Shown here: in pieces, positions 53,726 to 62,719 of the stretch
Layout of the letters: every line of letters begins with the position of its first letter
Numbering within the stretch: the first letter of the stretch is position 1
Assembly: GCF_024721175.1 (NCBI RefSeq)
Contig: NZ_CP099399.1
Location: 4,320,501-4,384,500, forward strand
DNA length: 64,000 nt
Source: Rhizobium sp. Pop5
Lineage (GTDB): Bacteria; Pseudomonadota; Alphaproteobacteria; Rhizobiales; Rhizobiaceae
Direction of reading: 5' to 3'
Program-made: the position numbers and the translations under genes
The notes under the pieces: model-generated
Seen by the model: only the letters and a program-made list of their open reading frames with translations
Database searches by the model: none
Told to the model about the DNA's origin: nothing

Positions 53726-55453
53726 TCAACTCGCCCGGTCAGTTCCCCACGTATCATCGTCAGCAAATGTCATGACAATGTGTTTTGTAGGATCGTCGCG
53801 ATCAACATCCACCGCTCGAAACCTATGACCGCCGAACGCGACATAAAAGTGCCGGTGAGACCCGTCGTCTAATGCGTCGTGCCGCTTTGCAAACGCGATT
53901 GAGGCAGCTAAAAGCTGAGCAACATCCGGGTCCAAACTCGCTGTCATTCTTTCTATTTCACGCTGAGGACCGTCACGACCATCAGGATAAATTTTCATTT
54001 GTTGCACATTGCGGCGTATCCAATCGGCAACGGCAATTCGACTATCCAAATTGTCTTTCGGTCCAGTTGAGATTGCTTCAATGAGGATTCTGATATCAAG
54101 ATCGCTATCGGCTTGGCGGGAGACCTCCTGCCGAGCCTGGGAACTGAGTTGTGCCAGCTCTTGTTCCAGCCGCTGTATTTCGCTGGCAAGGTCGACAAGC
54201 TTACCTTTGACGTAGCCGATATCAACGCTGTCATCGGACAGCAGGTCGAATGCGCCTTCTCTCATTTTTTTCTTCGTCAATTCATTGGAAATCGTGGCCA
54301 TTTGTCCTTCAGCTGAGAGGCGAGCGTCCTCAGCCGAAGATCCGAGCATGAAAGAGTGCAAATCCAGCTCCTTCACAAAAAAGAGGAAGGCTGTTTCAAG
54401 ATGCTTTAAGGGCCACGATCCTGCCCAGCACTCATTTCCACGACGAGCGTTGTCACATCGAATATAGACCCCACCCTTAGGGCCGGTACCCTTGTCAACA
54501 ATCATCATCTTGCCGTTGCAATAACCGCAGGTGGCGGCTCCTGCAAACAGGTTGATGTTGTTACGACCCTTTCGACCACTCCCACGATTCTTTCGGACAG
54601 CTCGACCAGCCTGTATTCGTTCAAACTGGTCCCGCGAAATAACAGCAGGAAAGTAATCGGTGATTGGATCGCCTGCCGGAGTACGCTTGCCTTCGATGTA
54701 TCGATGAGGCTGGAACTCGCCTAACACCGCACGGCTGGTCAGAAGTTTCGAGACGTAAGATTCATGCCACCCTTGGGACGGAGCGAACGTCGGCACGCTG
54801 TCCAAATTGAGTTTGCGAGCAATCTGGTACGAACCCCTACCGTTGTCGGCGTCATTGTAGATGGCTTTCAAAATCTCGACACGCTCAGGGATTACATCAT
54901 ACACCCGTCGATCTTCTGAAAGGCGCAACCATGCAGGTGCGACTTGCGTCAGTTTCTTGTCGTGGATGTTCCTGCGTTTGTTCTCCCATGCCGCGCCAAC
55001 ACGCAGGGCCTTGGTGCGCGATTCATCGTAGGCGCGAGCCATAATCACGACAGAGAGAAGGATATCAGAAACATCGGCGCTGCCGGACTTGTAGACCCGC
55101 CTATCGGTTAACGTGACTATGTCGACGCCTGATTCCAGAATTTGAAGAAATAGAGCAACAGCCGTCTGCGGTTTTTCACGGCTGATGCGGTCGAGAGATT
55201 CGACTATGAGCAACGATCCCTTTGGGATCAAACCATCTTCAGCAAGAGTTAGAAATCTACCGAGTTCACCCTGCGCAACGTTCTTCCCACGGTAAGCGGA
55301 GACGCCGATATCTTGGAGCTTGAAATCTTCGACCAGTTCGAGGCCGTTTTCCTCGCAGTAGCGCTTCGATTCTTCGGTCTGTCTTCGTAGGCTGTCGCCT
55401 TTCAACTGAACATCGGTCGACATGCGGACATAGGAATAGGCTTTAGGTTTCAT
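53726..55453 (-). CDS. Large serine recombinase
   Basis: This 575-residue protein has an N-terminal resolvase domain (YSYVRMSTDVQLKGDSLRRQ with the catalytic Ser; IVESLDRISREKPQTA), a recombinase domain (VRVEILKAIYNDADNGRGSYQIARKLN-like region near residue 195) and a zinc-ribbon domain (AATCGYCNGKMMIV; IRCDNARRGNECWAG). A long coiled C-terminal helix follows. Large serine recombinases integrate and excise phages and islands without host factors. It looks intact and is preceded by a palindrome and a repeat at 55489-55527 that may be part of its site. Confidence 0.9.
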   Translation of the reverse strand: MKPKAYSYVRMSTDVQLKGDSLRRQTEESKRYCEENGLELVEDFKLQDIGVSAYRGKNVAQGELGRFLTLAEDGLIPKGSLLIVESLDRISREKPQTAVALFLQILESGVDIVTLTDRRVYKSGSADVSDILLSVVIMARAYDESRTKALRVGAAWENKRRNIHDKKLTQVAPAWLRLSEDRRVYDVIPERVEILKAIYNDADNGRGSYQIARKLNLDSVPTFAPSQGWHESYVSKLLTSRAVLGEFQPHRYIEGKRTPAGDPITDYFPAVISRDQFERIQAGRAVRKNRGSGRKGRNNINLFAGAATCGYCNGKMMIVDKGTGPKGGVYIRCDNARRGNECWAGSWPLKHLETAFLFFVKELDLHSFMLGSSAEDARLSAEGQMATISNELTKKKMREGAFDLLSDDSVDIGYVKGKLVDLASEIQRLEQELAQLSSQARQEVSRQADSDLDIRILIEAISTGPKDNLDSRIAVADWIRRNVQQMKIYPDGRDGPQREIERMTASLDPDVAQLLAASIAFAKRHDALDDGSHRHFYVAFGGHRFRAVDVDRDDPTKHIVMTFADDDTWGTDRAS

Positions 55454-55488
55454 GCTCTCTCCTTAAGACAGAGCATTTACCTCATAAG

Positions 55489-55526
55489 TTAATCCACCTC
55501 AACATCTGAATTATGAGGTGGATTAA
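55489..55526. repeat. 13-bp perfect palindrome upstream of the large recombinase
   Basis: TTAATCCACCTCA (55489-55501) is mirrored by TGAGGTGGATTAA (55514-55526) around a 12-nt spacer, 36 bp before the recombinase start. It may bind the recombinase as an attachment half-site pair or as an operator. Confidence 0.65.
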
Positions 55527-55527
55527 T
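55505..55527 (+). repeat. 23-bp direct repeat, left copy (possible attachment site)
   Basis: TCTGAATTATGA followed by GGT and GGATTAAT matches 21 of 23 bases of a second copy at 58318-58340 in the same orientation. The two copies bracket the exported-protein gene and the OLD nuclease gene. They may be recombination or duplication scars. Confidence 0.6.
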
Positions 55528-55700
55528 CAACCGCCGGTTATGATCCAAGCGCAGCAAATTCCAGGTATATCGGTGTCAGCTTCCCGATGGGCTAAAGTAA
55601 CGTTGCCAGCCGTCATAACAGAAAAAGTGATTGCGCAGCTCACGGTTGCATGCTTTGTGGGATTTACGGTCGAATGCGCGTGCGGCGGGGAGATGCAACA

Positions 55701-56210
55701 TTGAAGCGATATATATTCATCTGCGCGGTAATATGCGGCCTAGCTTGGAGCGCTCATGCGAAGGATGTTGATCCCGATGTTGCTCAAGAATGCGCACGCC
55801 TATGGGGAAGCGATTATCACATGCAGCTCTTCTGCAGGAAACAACAGATGCGGGCTAAGGACGAGATCCGACTCCAAAACTTTGAAACCTCACTAAGAGG
55901 CGACTCGACCACCCAGGCGGCCATCCTTAATTCAAAAAAGCTTTATCGGAACGGGATAAGCGAATTCAACAGATTCATCGACAGCTGCTACTCTAAGGCG
56001 GCCGATATAACGCAATACAAAATCTGTACCGTTATGGATACTTACGCGCAGATCCGCACAGGCGCTAAGGGCAGGAACGGCGCTCAAGCTACTGAGGACC
56101 GACAAATCGCTCAAGCTAACCGTATATTTGGCAAAACGCAGGGGAAGGCCATTCAGAAGTCCATTGTTGGTGAAGCAATTTTGGCGGTGATCTATGACCT
56201 CAACAATTGA
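55701..56210 (+). CDS. Exported protein of unknown function
   Basis: This 169-residue protein with a clear signal peptide (KRYIFICAVICGLAWSAHA) has a mature, helical part carrying four to five cysteines (QECARLWG, LFCRKQQMRAKDEIR, FIDSCYSKAADI, YKICTVMDTYAQIR). The TTG at 55701 has GGGGAG 10 nt upstream and begins the signal; upstream in-frame ATGs give an unlikely N-terminus. It resembles rhizobial periplasmic hypothetical proteins. It lies just before the OLD nuclease gene but is separated by 185 bp. Confidence 0.6.
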   Translation: MKRYIFICAVICGLAWSAHAKDVDPDVAQECARLWGSDYHMQLFCRKQQMRAKDEIRLQNFETSLRGDSTTQAAILNSKKLYRNGISEFNRFIDSCYSKAADITQYKICTVMDTYAQIRTGAKGRNGAQATEDRQIAQANRIFGKTQGKAIQKSIVGEAILAVIYDLNN

Positions 56211-56395
56211 CAGGGTGGGTCCACTAGTTGGCCTCACCCTCTATTGCATCTCTCGCGGTCGCGTTTTCGACGATCGGCGCAATAAATGCAAAACAGTCGC
56301 CGTCTGTCGGCTTGGCAATCTCCTTCCTAAACGAGGAATACAATGACGAAGGCCCGATGCTTCGTCAAACCGTACTCTAATGAGGGCCACGAAGC

Positions 56396-58210
56396 ATGCG
56401 AATTCGTGAAGTTGAACTAGAGGGCTACGCGAGCTTTGATAAAACCGAGATTATAAAGTTCGGGCCGGGGATCAATTTTGTCGTTGGCCAGAACAATACC
56501 GGAAAGTCGGCATTGCTTCGAAGTCTGAGAGTTGCGTTCAATCACAATCCCTACCGCAGCTCATCGTCATTCAGAACCGAGCTGCTCGTAGAACCCTTTC
56601 AAAAATTAAAAATCGAATTTCAGCGCGGAGAACTCTTCAACGCTTGGCTTCGTGGAGGATTTGACATCAATTGGAGTTTCGAAAGCGATCCAGACAAGCA
56701 AGCTAACGCCGTGAGCGCCTTCTTACAAAAGGATGAGTGGATCGCCGAGATCCATCGCTCTCCACGGGAATTCAAGATCGAAAATTGGCCGATGGCACCG
56801 GAGCCCAACGCAGTGATAGGGTGCTACCATCCAACGCCAAAAGGTGCCTCGTTCGTGAATTATCAGGCCATAGGCAATGGGCTGACAAACATCCTGCAAT
56901 TTCGCTGGAATGAGGCATTTTTTCACTTTGATGCCCAGCGATACAACGTAGGCGTTTGCCCAATTGCTATGCTACCGCAGTTGCAATCGGACGCAGCAAA
57001 TTTGCCAGCCGTACTGATGCGAATGCAAGGAAACAACGGCGACCTCTTTCGGGCCCTTGTTCAGCACATGCGCGACATTTTTCCGAGCGTGCGAAATCTA
57101 AGCGTTTCTAGCCCGGATCGATCGGGTGACCTTGAAATTCTGGTGTGGCCGGTTGTCGAGCAACAACACCGAGAGCTTGCCACAAGCCTGAACGAGAGTG
57201 GCACCGGGTTATCACAAGTGCTTGCAATACTTACTGTGGTGATGGTCATGGAAGAGGCCGTGATTGCCATCGACGAGGTAAGCAGCTTTTTGCACCCGGC
57301 AGCGGCTAAAGCACTGGTTCGAATCCTGGAAAGCCACTATCCCTATCATCAATATATTATTTCAACCCACTCACCCGAGGTGATCACGGCGTGTTCACCC
57401 TCGACAGTCCACCTTATCACAAAGACTGATTTTTCCTCTTCGGTGATCGCGTTGGATGTTGAGAATATGCAGCATCTACGCGCAATTACATCCGAATTAG
57501 GCGTAACGATGACAGATGTCTTCGCTGCCGATCGGGTAGTTTGGGTCGAGGGGCCGACCGAAGAGAAGGCTTTCCCTTACATCTTTGAGGAAACACGAGA
57601 CGACAGTTCGAGCGAGCGCCGTCAGAAATCTCCGCAATTTGCGGCCGTTGTCGCTACTGGCGACTTCACGGCGAAACGCACCCGGCCCGACTTGATTTTT
57701 GACATTTACGATCGCTTGAGCAACGCATCCGTTCTTTCCGGCGCGGCAACCTTTGCTTTCGACGCGGAAGAGCTGAATCATGCGCAGATGGAGGATCTAA
57801 CGCGACGCGCGAAAGGCCGGCTGCTGTTTCTGCCACGGCGTATGTTCGAGTGCTACTTGCTTCAACCGGCCGCGATAGCGTCGGTTATGAATGCGTCGCT
57901 TGATGATGCGCCAGCATCGGTCGAAGCAATTGAAGGTTTCCTGATCTCGGAAGGGGGCAAGGTCAAATACAAAGCAGGAGAGGAATGGAACGGCGATTTC
58001 ACGAATGAAAAATGGCTTGAGAGAGTGGACGCCGCGAATCTCTTGAGTGACCTGTTCAGCAGCCTTTCCGACACCCGACTTACGTTCTCAAAGCGAAATC
58101 ATTCCTTCGAGATTTTAAGGGAGATTCTTGTGGCCGATCGCGCTCACGTCGAAGGGCTGATCGACTTCGTGAGAAGACTGGTCGCCCTTTCGCGGCAGGA
58201 AACTGATTGA
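56396..58210 (+). CDS. OLD-family ATPase with TOPRIM nuclease domain
   Basis: This 604-residue protein has an SMC/ABC-like ATPase with Walker A VVGQNNTGKSALLRSL (residues ~31-46), signature LNESGTGLSQVLAILT (near 268), Walker B AVIAIDEVSSFLHPAA (near 288) and the switch ISTHSPEVI. A TOPRIM domain begins at VVWVEGPTEEKAFPYIF near residue 380, with later acidic residues in AFDAEELNH. Single OLD proteins and GajA-type relatives act in anti-phage defence by cutting DNA under nucleotide control. No GajB-like helicase gene is adjacent. Confidence 0.85.
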   Translation: MRIREVELEGYASFDKTEIIKFGPGINFVVGQNNTGKSALLRSLRVAFNHNPYRSSSSFRTELLVEPFQKLKIEFQRGELFNAWLRGGFDINWSFESDPDKQANAVSAFLQKDEWIAEIHRSPREFKIENWPMAPEPNAVIGCYHPTPKGASFVNYQAIGNGLTNILQFRWNEAFFHFDAQRYNVGVCPIAMLPQLQSDAANLPAVLMRMQGNNGDLFRALVQHMRDIFPSVRNLSVSSPDRSGDLEILVWPVVEQQHRELATSLNESGTGLSQVLAILTVVMVMEEAVIAIDEVSSFLHPAAAKALVRILESHYPYHQYIISTHSPEVITACSPSTVHLITKTDFSSSVIALDVENMQHLRAITSELGVTMTDVFAADRVVWVEGPTEEKAFPYIFEETRDDSSSERRQKSPQFAAVVATGDFTAKRTRPDLIFDIYDRLSNASVLSGAATFAFDAEELNHAQMEDLTRRAKGRLLFLPRRMFECYLLQPAAIASVMNASLDDAPASVEAIEGFLISEGGKVKYKAGEEWNGDFTNEKWLERVDAANLLSDLFSSLSDTRLTFSKRNHSFEILREILVADRAHVEGLIDFVRRLVALSRQETD

Positions 58211-58377
58211 TAAGTTTGATTGATACTACTTCGCGCCCAGTTGTATGCAAATGCAGACCCTCTCCAGCGTGTGCACGCGGTTGACGAACGGTCGACCTTC
58301 TCGCAGCACCCGCATGTTCTGAATTATGAAGAGGATTAATTGGCCATGCGACAACGTAAGTTCCCACTATGTCTGGA
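58211..58377. other. Convergent intergenic region
   Basis: This short region between two converging genes holds the right copy of the 23-bp direct repeat; no terminator stem is obvious. Confidence 0.45.
58318..58340 (+). repeat. 23-bp direct repeat, right copy (possible attachment site)
   Basis: TCTGAATTATGA followed by AGA and GGATTAAT differs from the copy at 55505-55527 at only two positions. Together the copies delimit about 2.8 kb. Confidence 0.6.
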
Positions 58378-60024
58378 TCACGACCAGCGGAATGTGAAGT
58401 TTCCATCAGCCTCAGTATACTCGACGACTTCGACATCGAAGCTTTCCAGAACAGAAGAGGTAAGCTGTCCGATGCCCGTCGGAGCCACCAGAAGCTTTCG
58501 GAATGACCGACCCCGGAGCTTCTCATAAAACAGAAGTTGCCCAAGGGCCTTTAGATAATCACCAGGCCCGGACCCAGTCTTGATTTCGAATAACATAGGG
58601 TCTGTTGGGCACATGGTGTAGAGATCCGGTGCCAGGCCGGCTGTTCGAGTGTTGACTACTTTTAACCCCTTTGCTTGCAGATGTCTGATCAATGCCTCGG
58701 ACACCTCAGCATGTTTTCGTGTGACGATGATCTCATCTTTTGCCGGGATCACGTATGATCCCATAGCCTCATACATTAATTTCTCAGCTCTGACGGCCTC
58801 GTTCTCTTCGGCTGCAAGCTCCCGATCAATGCCGAGAAAATCCATTACGGCGTCTTTAATGTCCTCAAGTCTTATAGATGCATGGCCACGGAAAATAAGC
58901 CCTTCGCGTATCGCGGTAGGAAGGCTCGATATCGCAACGGTCTTCAGTTTGCTGATGTCGCGCCTTATCGCGGTGTCATCTTCTACTTTATGGCTAAGAT
59001 GAATCGGATTGCCGGTGACACGTAGAAAGTAAGCTTTGCCAAGATGTGGGACGATAACGATATCGTTAACTCTGACTTCTTGGATAAACCGCCATACTTG
59101 GTTCGTTCCGTGCGTGATCCGTTTCTGTGCGGCTAGCTGCGGATAAAGAGAAGCAAGTTTCTCGCGGATTTCGTCTTTTGTTACTGCGAAATTTAATACC
59201 GTTTGCTCATCAAGTGCGCTCCAACCAATAGCTATTTGGTTATCTTCGAGCAGCTCGACGACTCGATCGATTCCACTCGGAGCAAGGCGATAAGCATAGA
59301 TATTGGGAATAGCCAAAGCTGCCGGTGAGGCCTTAGGTCGCTCTCGGGCATTGTTTTTCGGCACGATACGAAGCCCTGCCGCTTCAAGCGCCTCGAAGCA
59401 GATTTGACCCCAGCCGGCACTGAAATGACCCGGATGCGCCTCTATACGCAGCGCGTATTCCAGGGCAAGGCCGAACACTTTTTTTGGTGCTAGAGGTATC
59501 CCTTCAGAAGTCACGGCATCGTAATCGCGAGAGGGCTCGAAGTTGGGGGCATCCCCACCCCCCAACAGCTTCTGGACTGCCCGGTCGATATGAGCTGTTT
59601 CAACCTTTCGCAAAATTTCGGCAGACAGACGGACAATCTTGGGCGTAGGTTCGAAAGGTTGAAGAGCAAGCTTTAACTGGTCGTGGCTAGTTTCAGAGGT
59701 CGCGACCAACAGGGTTCTCCAAGCACCGCGGCTTTTTGTACCGGCGTTCATTTCCCGAATAAGTTGGTCGAACCGCGTGGCGACTGGTTCCTCCTTGGTG
59801 AACAAAAGTCGGCGACCAGGGAGAAAGATGTCCTTACTGGATCGAATACCAAGATAGATTTCGTAAGGGATCGTAGCTGTATCCAAGCGTGCCAACAGCA
59901 ATTCAACTGCACGTCGATAGTCTCTGTTTCCGATGGTACCACCGCGACAACGCACGATGACGCTCAGTTGGTCCAGGTCCAGTGTGGCGTTGATGCGCTT
60001 ACCATCGGCAGTGACCAGTTTCAT
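58378..60024 (-). CDS. Putative modification-dependent restriction enzyme with C-terminal PD-(D/E)XK domain
   Basis: This 548-residue multidomain protein has an N-terminal ~150-residue region with no clear relatives. A segment LEYALRIEAHPGHFSAGWGQICFEALEAAGLRIV (near residue 190) recalls ScoMcrA-like proteins. A PUA/EVE-like region (NQIAIGWSALDE; GTNQVWRFIQEVRVNDIVIVPHLGKAYFLRVTG) follows. The C-terminal nuclease fold carries LAPDLYTMCPTDPMLFEIKTGSGPGDYLKALGQLLFYEK, that is, D, E-x-K and Q. The layout suggests a reader of modified DNA coupled to a nuclease. Family naming is inferred. Confidence 0.65.
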   Translation of the reverse strand: MKLVTADGKRINATLDLDQLSVIVRCRGGTIGNRDYRRAVELLLARLDTATIPYEIYLGIRSSKDIFLPGRRLLFTKEEPVATRFDQLIREMNAGTKSRGAWRTLLVATSETSHDQLKLALQPFEPTPKIVRLSAEILRKVETAHIDRAVQKLLGGGDAPNFEPSRDYDAVTSEGIPLAPKKVFGLALEYALRIEAHPGHFSAGWGQICFEALEAAGLRIVPKNNARERPKASPAALAIPNIYAYRLAPSGIDRVVELLEDNQIAIGWSALDEQTVLNFAVTKDEIREKLASLYPQLAAQKRITHGTNQVWRFIQEVRVNDIVIVPHLGKAYFLRVTGNPIHLSHKVEDDTAIRRDISKLKTVAISSLPTAIREGLIFRGHASIRLEDIKDAVMDFLGIDRELAAEENEAVRAEKLMYEAMGSYVIPAKDEIIVTRKHAEVSEALIRHLQAKGLKVVNTRTAGLAPDLYTMCPTDPMLFEIKTGSGPGDYLKALGQLLFYEKLRGRSFRKLLVAPTGIGQLTSSVLESFDVEVVEYTEADGNFTFRWS

Positions 60025-60093
60025 AGAGGTTCCGTAATTTCTTGGTCCGTGGGTCGATTACCAGCACTAGCCGATGAAGCTGAGTGATCGATT

Positions 60094-60101
60094 AATAGTG
60101 G
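60094..60101. repeat. Target-site duplication, left, of the IS66 element
   Basis: AATAGTGG here and at 62602-62609 flank the IS66 element exactly. Confidence 0.9.
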
Positions 60102-60184
60102 GTAAGCGACAAGCAGCCCCCGTCTGGCATTGATGGCGGCGATTCCGGTATTGCGGTGAGACGATTCACGAACTGTGAGCTTCT

Positions 60185-60571
60185 ATGTCTGCGCCTAGCT
60201 CTGGAACTAGAAACTTCCATATGATCGAGGCCGTTCCGGAACGGCTTGAAGGTGCGCCGCGACAGTTTCGGCGGCGCTGGTCCGACGAATTCAAAGAACG
60301 GGCAGTGGCCGAGGCGATGGAGCCCGGCGCCAGTGTTTCGGCGATCGCACATCGCCTAGAGATACATCCCTCACAGCTATTTGGTTGGCGCCGTGATGCT
60401 CGTGACGGACGCCGATCTGCGCGGCAGGATCAGGCTACGGTATCGAGAACGACGTCAAGTGGTGCGCTTGCGGTGATCGACGTGATCATCGGCGACGTTG
60501 TGATCCGGGCTGGCGCTGGGATCGATGAAGCACACCTGCAACGGGTTATCCGAGCGGTGCGCTCGGCATGA
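60185..60571 (+). CDS. tnpA: IS66 accessory protein TnpA
   Basis: This 128-residue protein has an HTH of the IS66 OrfA/IS3 OrfA type (RRRWSDEFKERAVAEAMEPGASVSAIAHRLEIHPSQLFGWRRD). It overlaps tnpB by 4 bp (ATGA), the usual coupling in IS66. Confidence 0.85.
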   Translation: MSAPSSGTRNFHMIEAVPERLEGAPRQFRRRWSDEFKERAVAEAMEPGASVSAIAHRLEIHPSQLFGWRRDARDGRRSARQDQATVSRTTSSGALAVIDVIIGDVVIRAGAGIDEAHLQRVIRAVRSA

Positions 60572-60912
60572 TCCCGTCGAACGTAAAGGTCTTTCTCGCG
60601 AGCCATCCAATAGACTTCCGCAAGGGGCCAGATAGCTTGCTATCGCTGGTTCGAGATGCCGGCAGCGATCCGTTCAGCGGATCTCTCTATGTCTTCCGGG
60701 CGAAGCGAGCGGACCGGATCAAGATTGTATGGTGGGATGGATCCGGGGTTTGCCTTTATGCCAAGCGGTTGGAAAAAGCGCAGTTCTGCTGGCCGCGCAT
60801 TGGCCACAGCCGGGTCCAGCTCAACCATGCCCAGCTCTTGGCATTGGTCGATGGAATGGACTGGAAGCGGGTTCGCTTTACGCCCGTCAAACCGCCTGAG
60901 ATTGTTGGGTAA
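60568..60912 (+). CDS. tnpB: IS66 accessory protein TnpB
   Basis: This 114-residue protein has the classic TnpB pattern VKVFLASHPIDFRKGPDSL, DPFSGSLYVFRAKRADRIKIVWWDGSGVCLYAKRLE and a C-terminal LNHAQLLALVDGMDWKRV. It is required with TnpA for transposition; its molecular role is unknown. Confidence 0.95.
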   Translation: MIPSNVKVFLASHPIDFRKGPDSLLSLVRDAGSDPFSGSLYVFRAKRADRIKIVWWDGSGVCLYAKRLEKAQFCWPRIGHSRVQLNHAQLLALVDGMDWKRVRFTPVKPPEIVG

Positions 60913-60986
60913 AACCACTGCGGCGAAGTGAATCAGGGGCCTGAAACTACGGGCGGATCACGGCAAAATATGCTCTGATCAGATCC

Positions 60987-62579
60987 ATGACGCGACCCGA
61001 GATCGAGCTCCCGGATGATGTTGAGGCCCTAAAGGCCATGGTCCTTGCCATGGCCGAAAAGGCAGCCCGTGTCGATGCTTTGGAAAAGCAGGTCGATGAC
61101 CTGGAGGCCCGCAATGCTGACGCCGACGAGCGTATCGAGAGGCTGACGCAGATCCTCAAGGCCTTCGATCGGGCTCGCTTCGGACGGCGCTCGGAAAAGC
61201 TCGGCGCATCGGCTATCGACGATGAGCAGCAAGCCTTTGTCTTCGAGGAGATCGAGACCGGCATAGCCGCGATTAAAGCCCAGGTCACGAAAGGCAGCTC
61301 GAATACGGATGGCAAACGCGCACCGCGGCCACGCAAGGGCTTTGCACCGCATCTTGAGCGCGTCGAGGTGGTGATTGAGCCGGAAGAGTTACCGGAACAC
61401 GCGGGCAAGCAAAGAATCCTGATCGGAGAAGACGTCTCCGAACGGCTAGATGTCGTGGCGGCGAAGTTCCGTGTCATCGTCACGCGCCGTCCCAAATACG
61501 CTTTTAAGAACGAAGACGGCGTCATCCAGGCTGCGGCCCCGCCACACATCATTGAAGGCGGCATTCCAACAGAAGCACTTCTGGCGCAGATCGCCGTTTC
61601 CAAATATGCCGATGGTCTACCCCTCTATCGCCAGGAAGCGATCTACGCGCGGGACAAGGTCGAACTCGACCGCAAGCTCATGGCTCAATGGATGGGCAAG
61701 CTGGGGTTCGAGCTCGATATTCTTGCTGATTACATCCTGAACGAGATCAAGAAGGCAGAGCGGATCTTTGCCGACGAAACGACCTTGCCGACGCTTGCAC
61801 CTGGATCCGGATCGGCAAAGACGGCGTGGCTATGGGCCTACGCGAGGGACGATCGGACCTTTGGAGGCAGCGGTCCGCCGATGGTGGCCTATCGCTTCGA
61901 GGACAGCCGAGCGACCGAATGCGTTGCGCGGCACCTCAGCGGCTATCACGGGATCCTGCAGGTCGATGGATACGGTGCCTACAGCAAACTGGTCCGCAAG
62001 GATGGAGGCAACGACGGCGTTGTCCTGGCTGGCTGCTGGTCACATAGCCGCCGGAAGTTCTATGAATTGCATGTTGCCAAGAGCTCGAAGGTCGCCACAG
62101 AGACGGTCGAGCGCATGGCAAAGCTTTGGGAGATCGAGGAAACCGTTCGAGGCCAAAGCCCTGAAGCTCGTGTCGCGGCGCGACAGAAGAGTTCGGCGGT
62201 GATCGTCCGTGACCTCTTCACACTTTGGCAGGCGACCCTTCCGCGGGTCTCGGGAAAATCCAAACTCGCCGAGGCTCTCCGGTATGCCATCTCGCGTCGA
62301 GACATCTTCGAGCGCTTTCTGACGGATGGGCGCATCGAGATTGACTCCAACATTGTTGAGCGGGCAATCAGGCCTCAAGCCATCACCAGAAAAAATAGCC
62401 TCTTCGCTGGTAGCGACGGCGGCGGCAGGACATGGGCGACGATCGCGACCCTGTTGCAAACGGCAAAAATGAATACCGTCGATCCTCAGGCTTGGCTGAC
62501 CCAAACGCTTGAGCGTCTCGCAAACGGATGGCCCAGCAGCGAGATAGATGCCCTCATGCCATGGAACTACACGGCCTGA
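60987..62579 (+). CDS. tnpC: IS66 transposase TnpC
   Basis: This 530-residue DDE transposase has an N-terminal leucine-zipper-like helix (EKAARVDALEKQVDDLEARNADADERI), a region resembling the zinc-binding part, and the catalytic core: ERIFADETTLPTLAPGSGSAK (first Asp), LQVDGYGAYSKLV (second Asp) and IEIDSNIVERAIRPQAITRKN (Glu). It ends with the IS66_C tail WLTQTLERLANGWPSSEIDAL. Full length. Confidence 0.95.
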   Translation: MTRPEIELPDDVEALKAMVLAMAEKAARVDALEKQVDDLEARNADADERIERLTQILKAFDRARFGRRSEKLGASAIDDEQQAFVFEEIETGIAAIKAQVTKGSSNTDGKRAPRPRKGFAPHLERVEVVIEPEELPEHAGKQRILIGEDVSERLDVVAAKFRVIVTRRPKYAFKNEDGVIQAAAPPHIIEGGIPTEALLAQIAVSKYADGLPLYRQEAIYARDKVELDRKLMAQWMGKLGFELDILADYILNEIKKAERIFADETTLPTLAPGSGSAKTAWLWAYARDDRTFGGSGPPMVAYRFEDSRATECVARHLSGYHGILQVDGYGAYSKLVRKDGGNDGVVLAGCWSHSRRKFYELHVAKSSKVATETVERMAKLWEIEETVRGQSPEARVAARQKSSAVIVRDLFTLWQATLPRVSGKSKLAEALRYAISRRDIFERFLTDGRIEIDSNIVERAIRPQAITRKNSLFAGSDGGGRTWATIATLLQTAKMNTVDPQAWLTQTLERLANGWPSSEIDALMPWNYTA

Positions 62580-62601
62580 ACGGCCTCAGCTTGCCGCTTA
62601 C

Positions 62602-62609
62602 AATAGTGG
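62602..62609. repeat. Target-site duplication, right, of the IS66 element
   Basis: This is the second copy of AATAGTGG, directly adjoining the IS66 right end. Confidence 0.9.
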
Positions 62610-62719
62610 CTCATTGCGACGCAGTGCGCTCGAAGCTGCGGCCTGGAAAACCACCGTAGCTTCGGCTAACTAACGTCGCCGAAGGCAACCTCATTTGCGG
62701 CAACAATTTCGCTTTGTCG

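Larger units (their letters stand above)
60102..62601 (+). mobile_element. IS66-family insertion sequence, 2,500 bp, complete
   Basis: The ends are GTAAGCGACAAGC at 60102 and GCTTGCCGCTTAC at 62589-62601, near-perfect inverted repeats with the GTAAGCG tip typical of IS66. Perfect 8-bp duplications (AATAGTGG) flank the element. tnpA, tnpB and tnpC are all present and intact, so it is probably active and recent. Confidence 0.93.

Noticed and set aside
53535..53729. Short TTG frame downstream of the large serine recombinase
   Set aside because: It has no ribosome-binding site beyond the overlapping stop, no recognisable features, and overlaps no conserved context.
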